From contig JAWLFQ010000073.1 in NCBI GenBank assembly GCA_041685505.1, positions 1 to 12,938 of the forward strand: 12,938 nucleotides of DNA, read 5' to 3'. Both the position numbers and the translations under genes were made by a program. This document shows positions 12,578 to 12,938 of the stretch, one piece after another. Position 1 is the stretch's first letter, and each line of letters begins with the position of its first letter. The notes beneath the pieces were generated by a model, which saw only the letters and a list, made by a program, of their open reading frames with translations, made no database searches and was not told where the DNA came from. This stretch comes from T1Sed10-7 sp041685505 (GTDB lineage: Bacteria; Actinomycetota; Nitriliruptoria; Nitriliruptorales; Nitriliruptoraceae).

Positions 12578-12657
12578 GCGCGCAGGCTCGACCCGATCGC
12601 GCGTCAACAGCTCTGCCCCACGCGCCCACGCGCCCGCCATCGGGTCCGTACGGCGCG

Positions 12658-12938
12658 TCACGGTGGTCGCGCCGGCGGGTGGGGACCATCCGCGGTCGGT
12701 AGCGAGAACGGGAGCTGCGGCGCAGCCGGCGGTGACGGCGCGCCCGGTGCGGGTCGTGGCGCTGCGCGTACCGGTGCCTCGGTCGCCGGGGCTTGGCCCT
12801 GGGATGCGCCCGGAGGAGGTGGATCATCCTGGCGGGGGTGCTGGTCGGCCTGGACACGGGTGATGGTCACCTCGTCACCGTCGATGACGGCACGGTAGGG
12901 GCCGTGGTCGAAGCGGCGGTGGTGGGAGCGGCACAGCA
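12658..12938 (-). CDS. C-terminal part of an HNH-nuclease-like protein (5' end outside the window)
   Basis: The frame is open from the right edge to the stop at 12660-12658, giving about 92 residues. It enters at LCRSHHRRFDHGPYRAV followed by IDGDEVTITRV. A Leu-Cys-x-x-His-His run followed by a basic residue and His resembles the last helix of HNH endonuclease domains (N-x-x-x-L-C-x-x-H-H), with the catalytic part lying outside the window. The rest is a low-complexity tail rich in Pro, Ala and Gln, ending PPARPP. Whether it is a nuclease, and of which kind, cannot be settled from this fragment. It is convergent with sodX, 100 bp between stops. Confidence 0.5.
   Translation of the reverse strand, partial: LCRSHHRRFDHGPYRAVIDGDEVTITRVQADQHPRQDDPPPPGASQGQAPATEAPVRAAPRPAPGAPSPPAAPQLPFSLPTADGPHPPARPP

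Noticed and set aside
1..12938. tRNA, rRNA, insertion sequence or attachment site
   Set aside because: I saw no cloverleaf, rRNA stretch, transposase motif or terminal inverted repeat pair anywhere in the window.

Overview
The window is high-GC DNA (codon third positions are overwhelmingly G or C) with an actinobacterial character. It carries a MacS/DUF5931-type sensor kinase, a DUF5318 protein, a Ni-superoxide dismutase with its dedicated peptidase, TANNNT-type -10 boxes and several probable leaderless starts. No marker here fixes the class. A deep-branching Actinomycetota lineage from a draft or metagenome assembly is plausible, because a 100-N scaffold gap is present.

Layout, left to right. 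(1) 1-81: the start of a minus-strand aquaporin/glycerol-facilitator gene, then about 400 bp without a gene but rich in small dyads. (2) 479-1657 (-): an orphan NarL-class sensor histidine kinase. (3) 1836-4469 (-): pyruvate phosphate dikinase, with a 16-bp-stem terminator just after its stop. (4) 4687-6018 (-): tyrosyl-tRNA synthetase, preceded by a small GYF_2-domain gene at 6047-6280 (-). (5) 6429-6650 (+): a 73-residue protein of unknown function, convergent with an AlaX-type alanyl-tRNA editing gene at 6694-7419 (-). (6) 7535-8143 (+): a zinc-ribbon membrane protein, convergent with a DUF5318 gene at 8431-8805 (-). The junction between these two is disturbed by a 100-N gap flanked by an identical 99-bp overlap and by a 70-bp-period tandem duplication. 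(7) 8945-11206 (+): prolyl oligopeptidase. It is followed by a ten-unit 9-bp minisatellite and a 14-bp-stem bidirectional terminator. (8) 11436-11873 (-) sodN and 12141-12557 (+) sodX form a divergent Ni-SOD/maturation-protease pair around a 267-bp intergenic region with phased dyads. (9) 12658-12938 (-): the 3' end of a probable HNH-nuclease-like gene.

Most genes are housekeeping: carbon metabolism (PPDK, possibly glycerol uptake), aminoacylation and its quality control (TyrRS, AlaX), peptide turnover (POP) and superoxide defence (SodN/SodX). The clearest functional pair is sodN/sodX. SodN is made with a 21-residue leader that must be cut to expose His1 for nickel binding, and SodX is the S26-type peptidase expected to cut it. 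I found no convincing novel multi-gene system. The points most worth a second look are the altered nickel-hook sequence of SodN (Pro5 replaced by Met, Asp10 by Tyr), the phased elements in the sod intergenic region, the recurrent leaderless -10/start arrangement, and the assembly artefact at 8152-8420.
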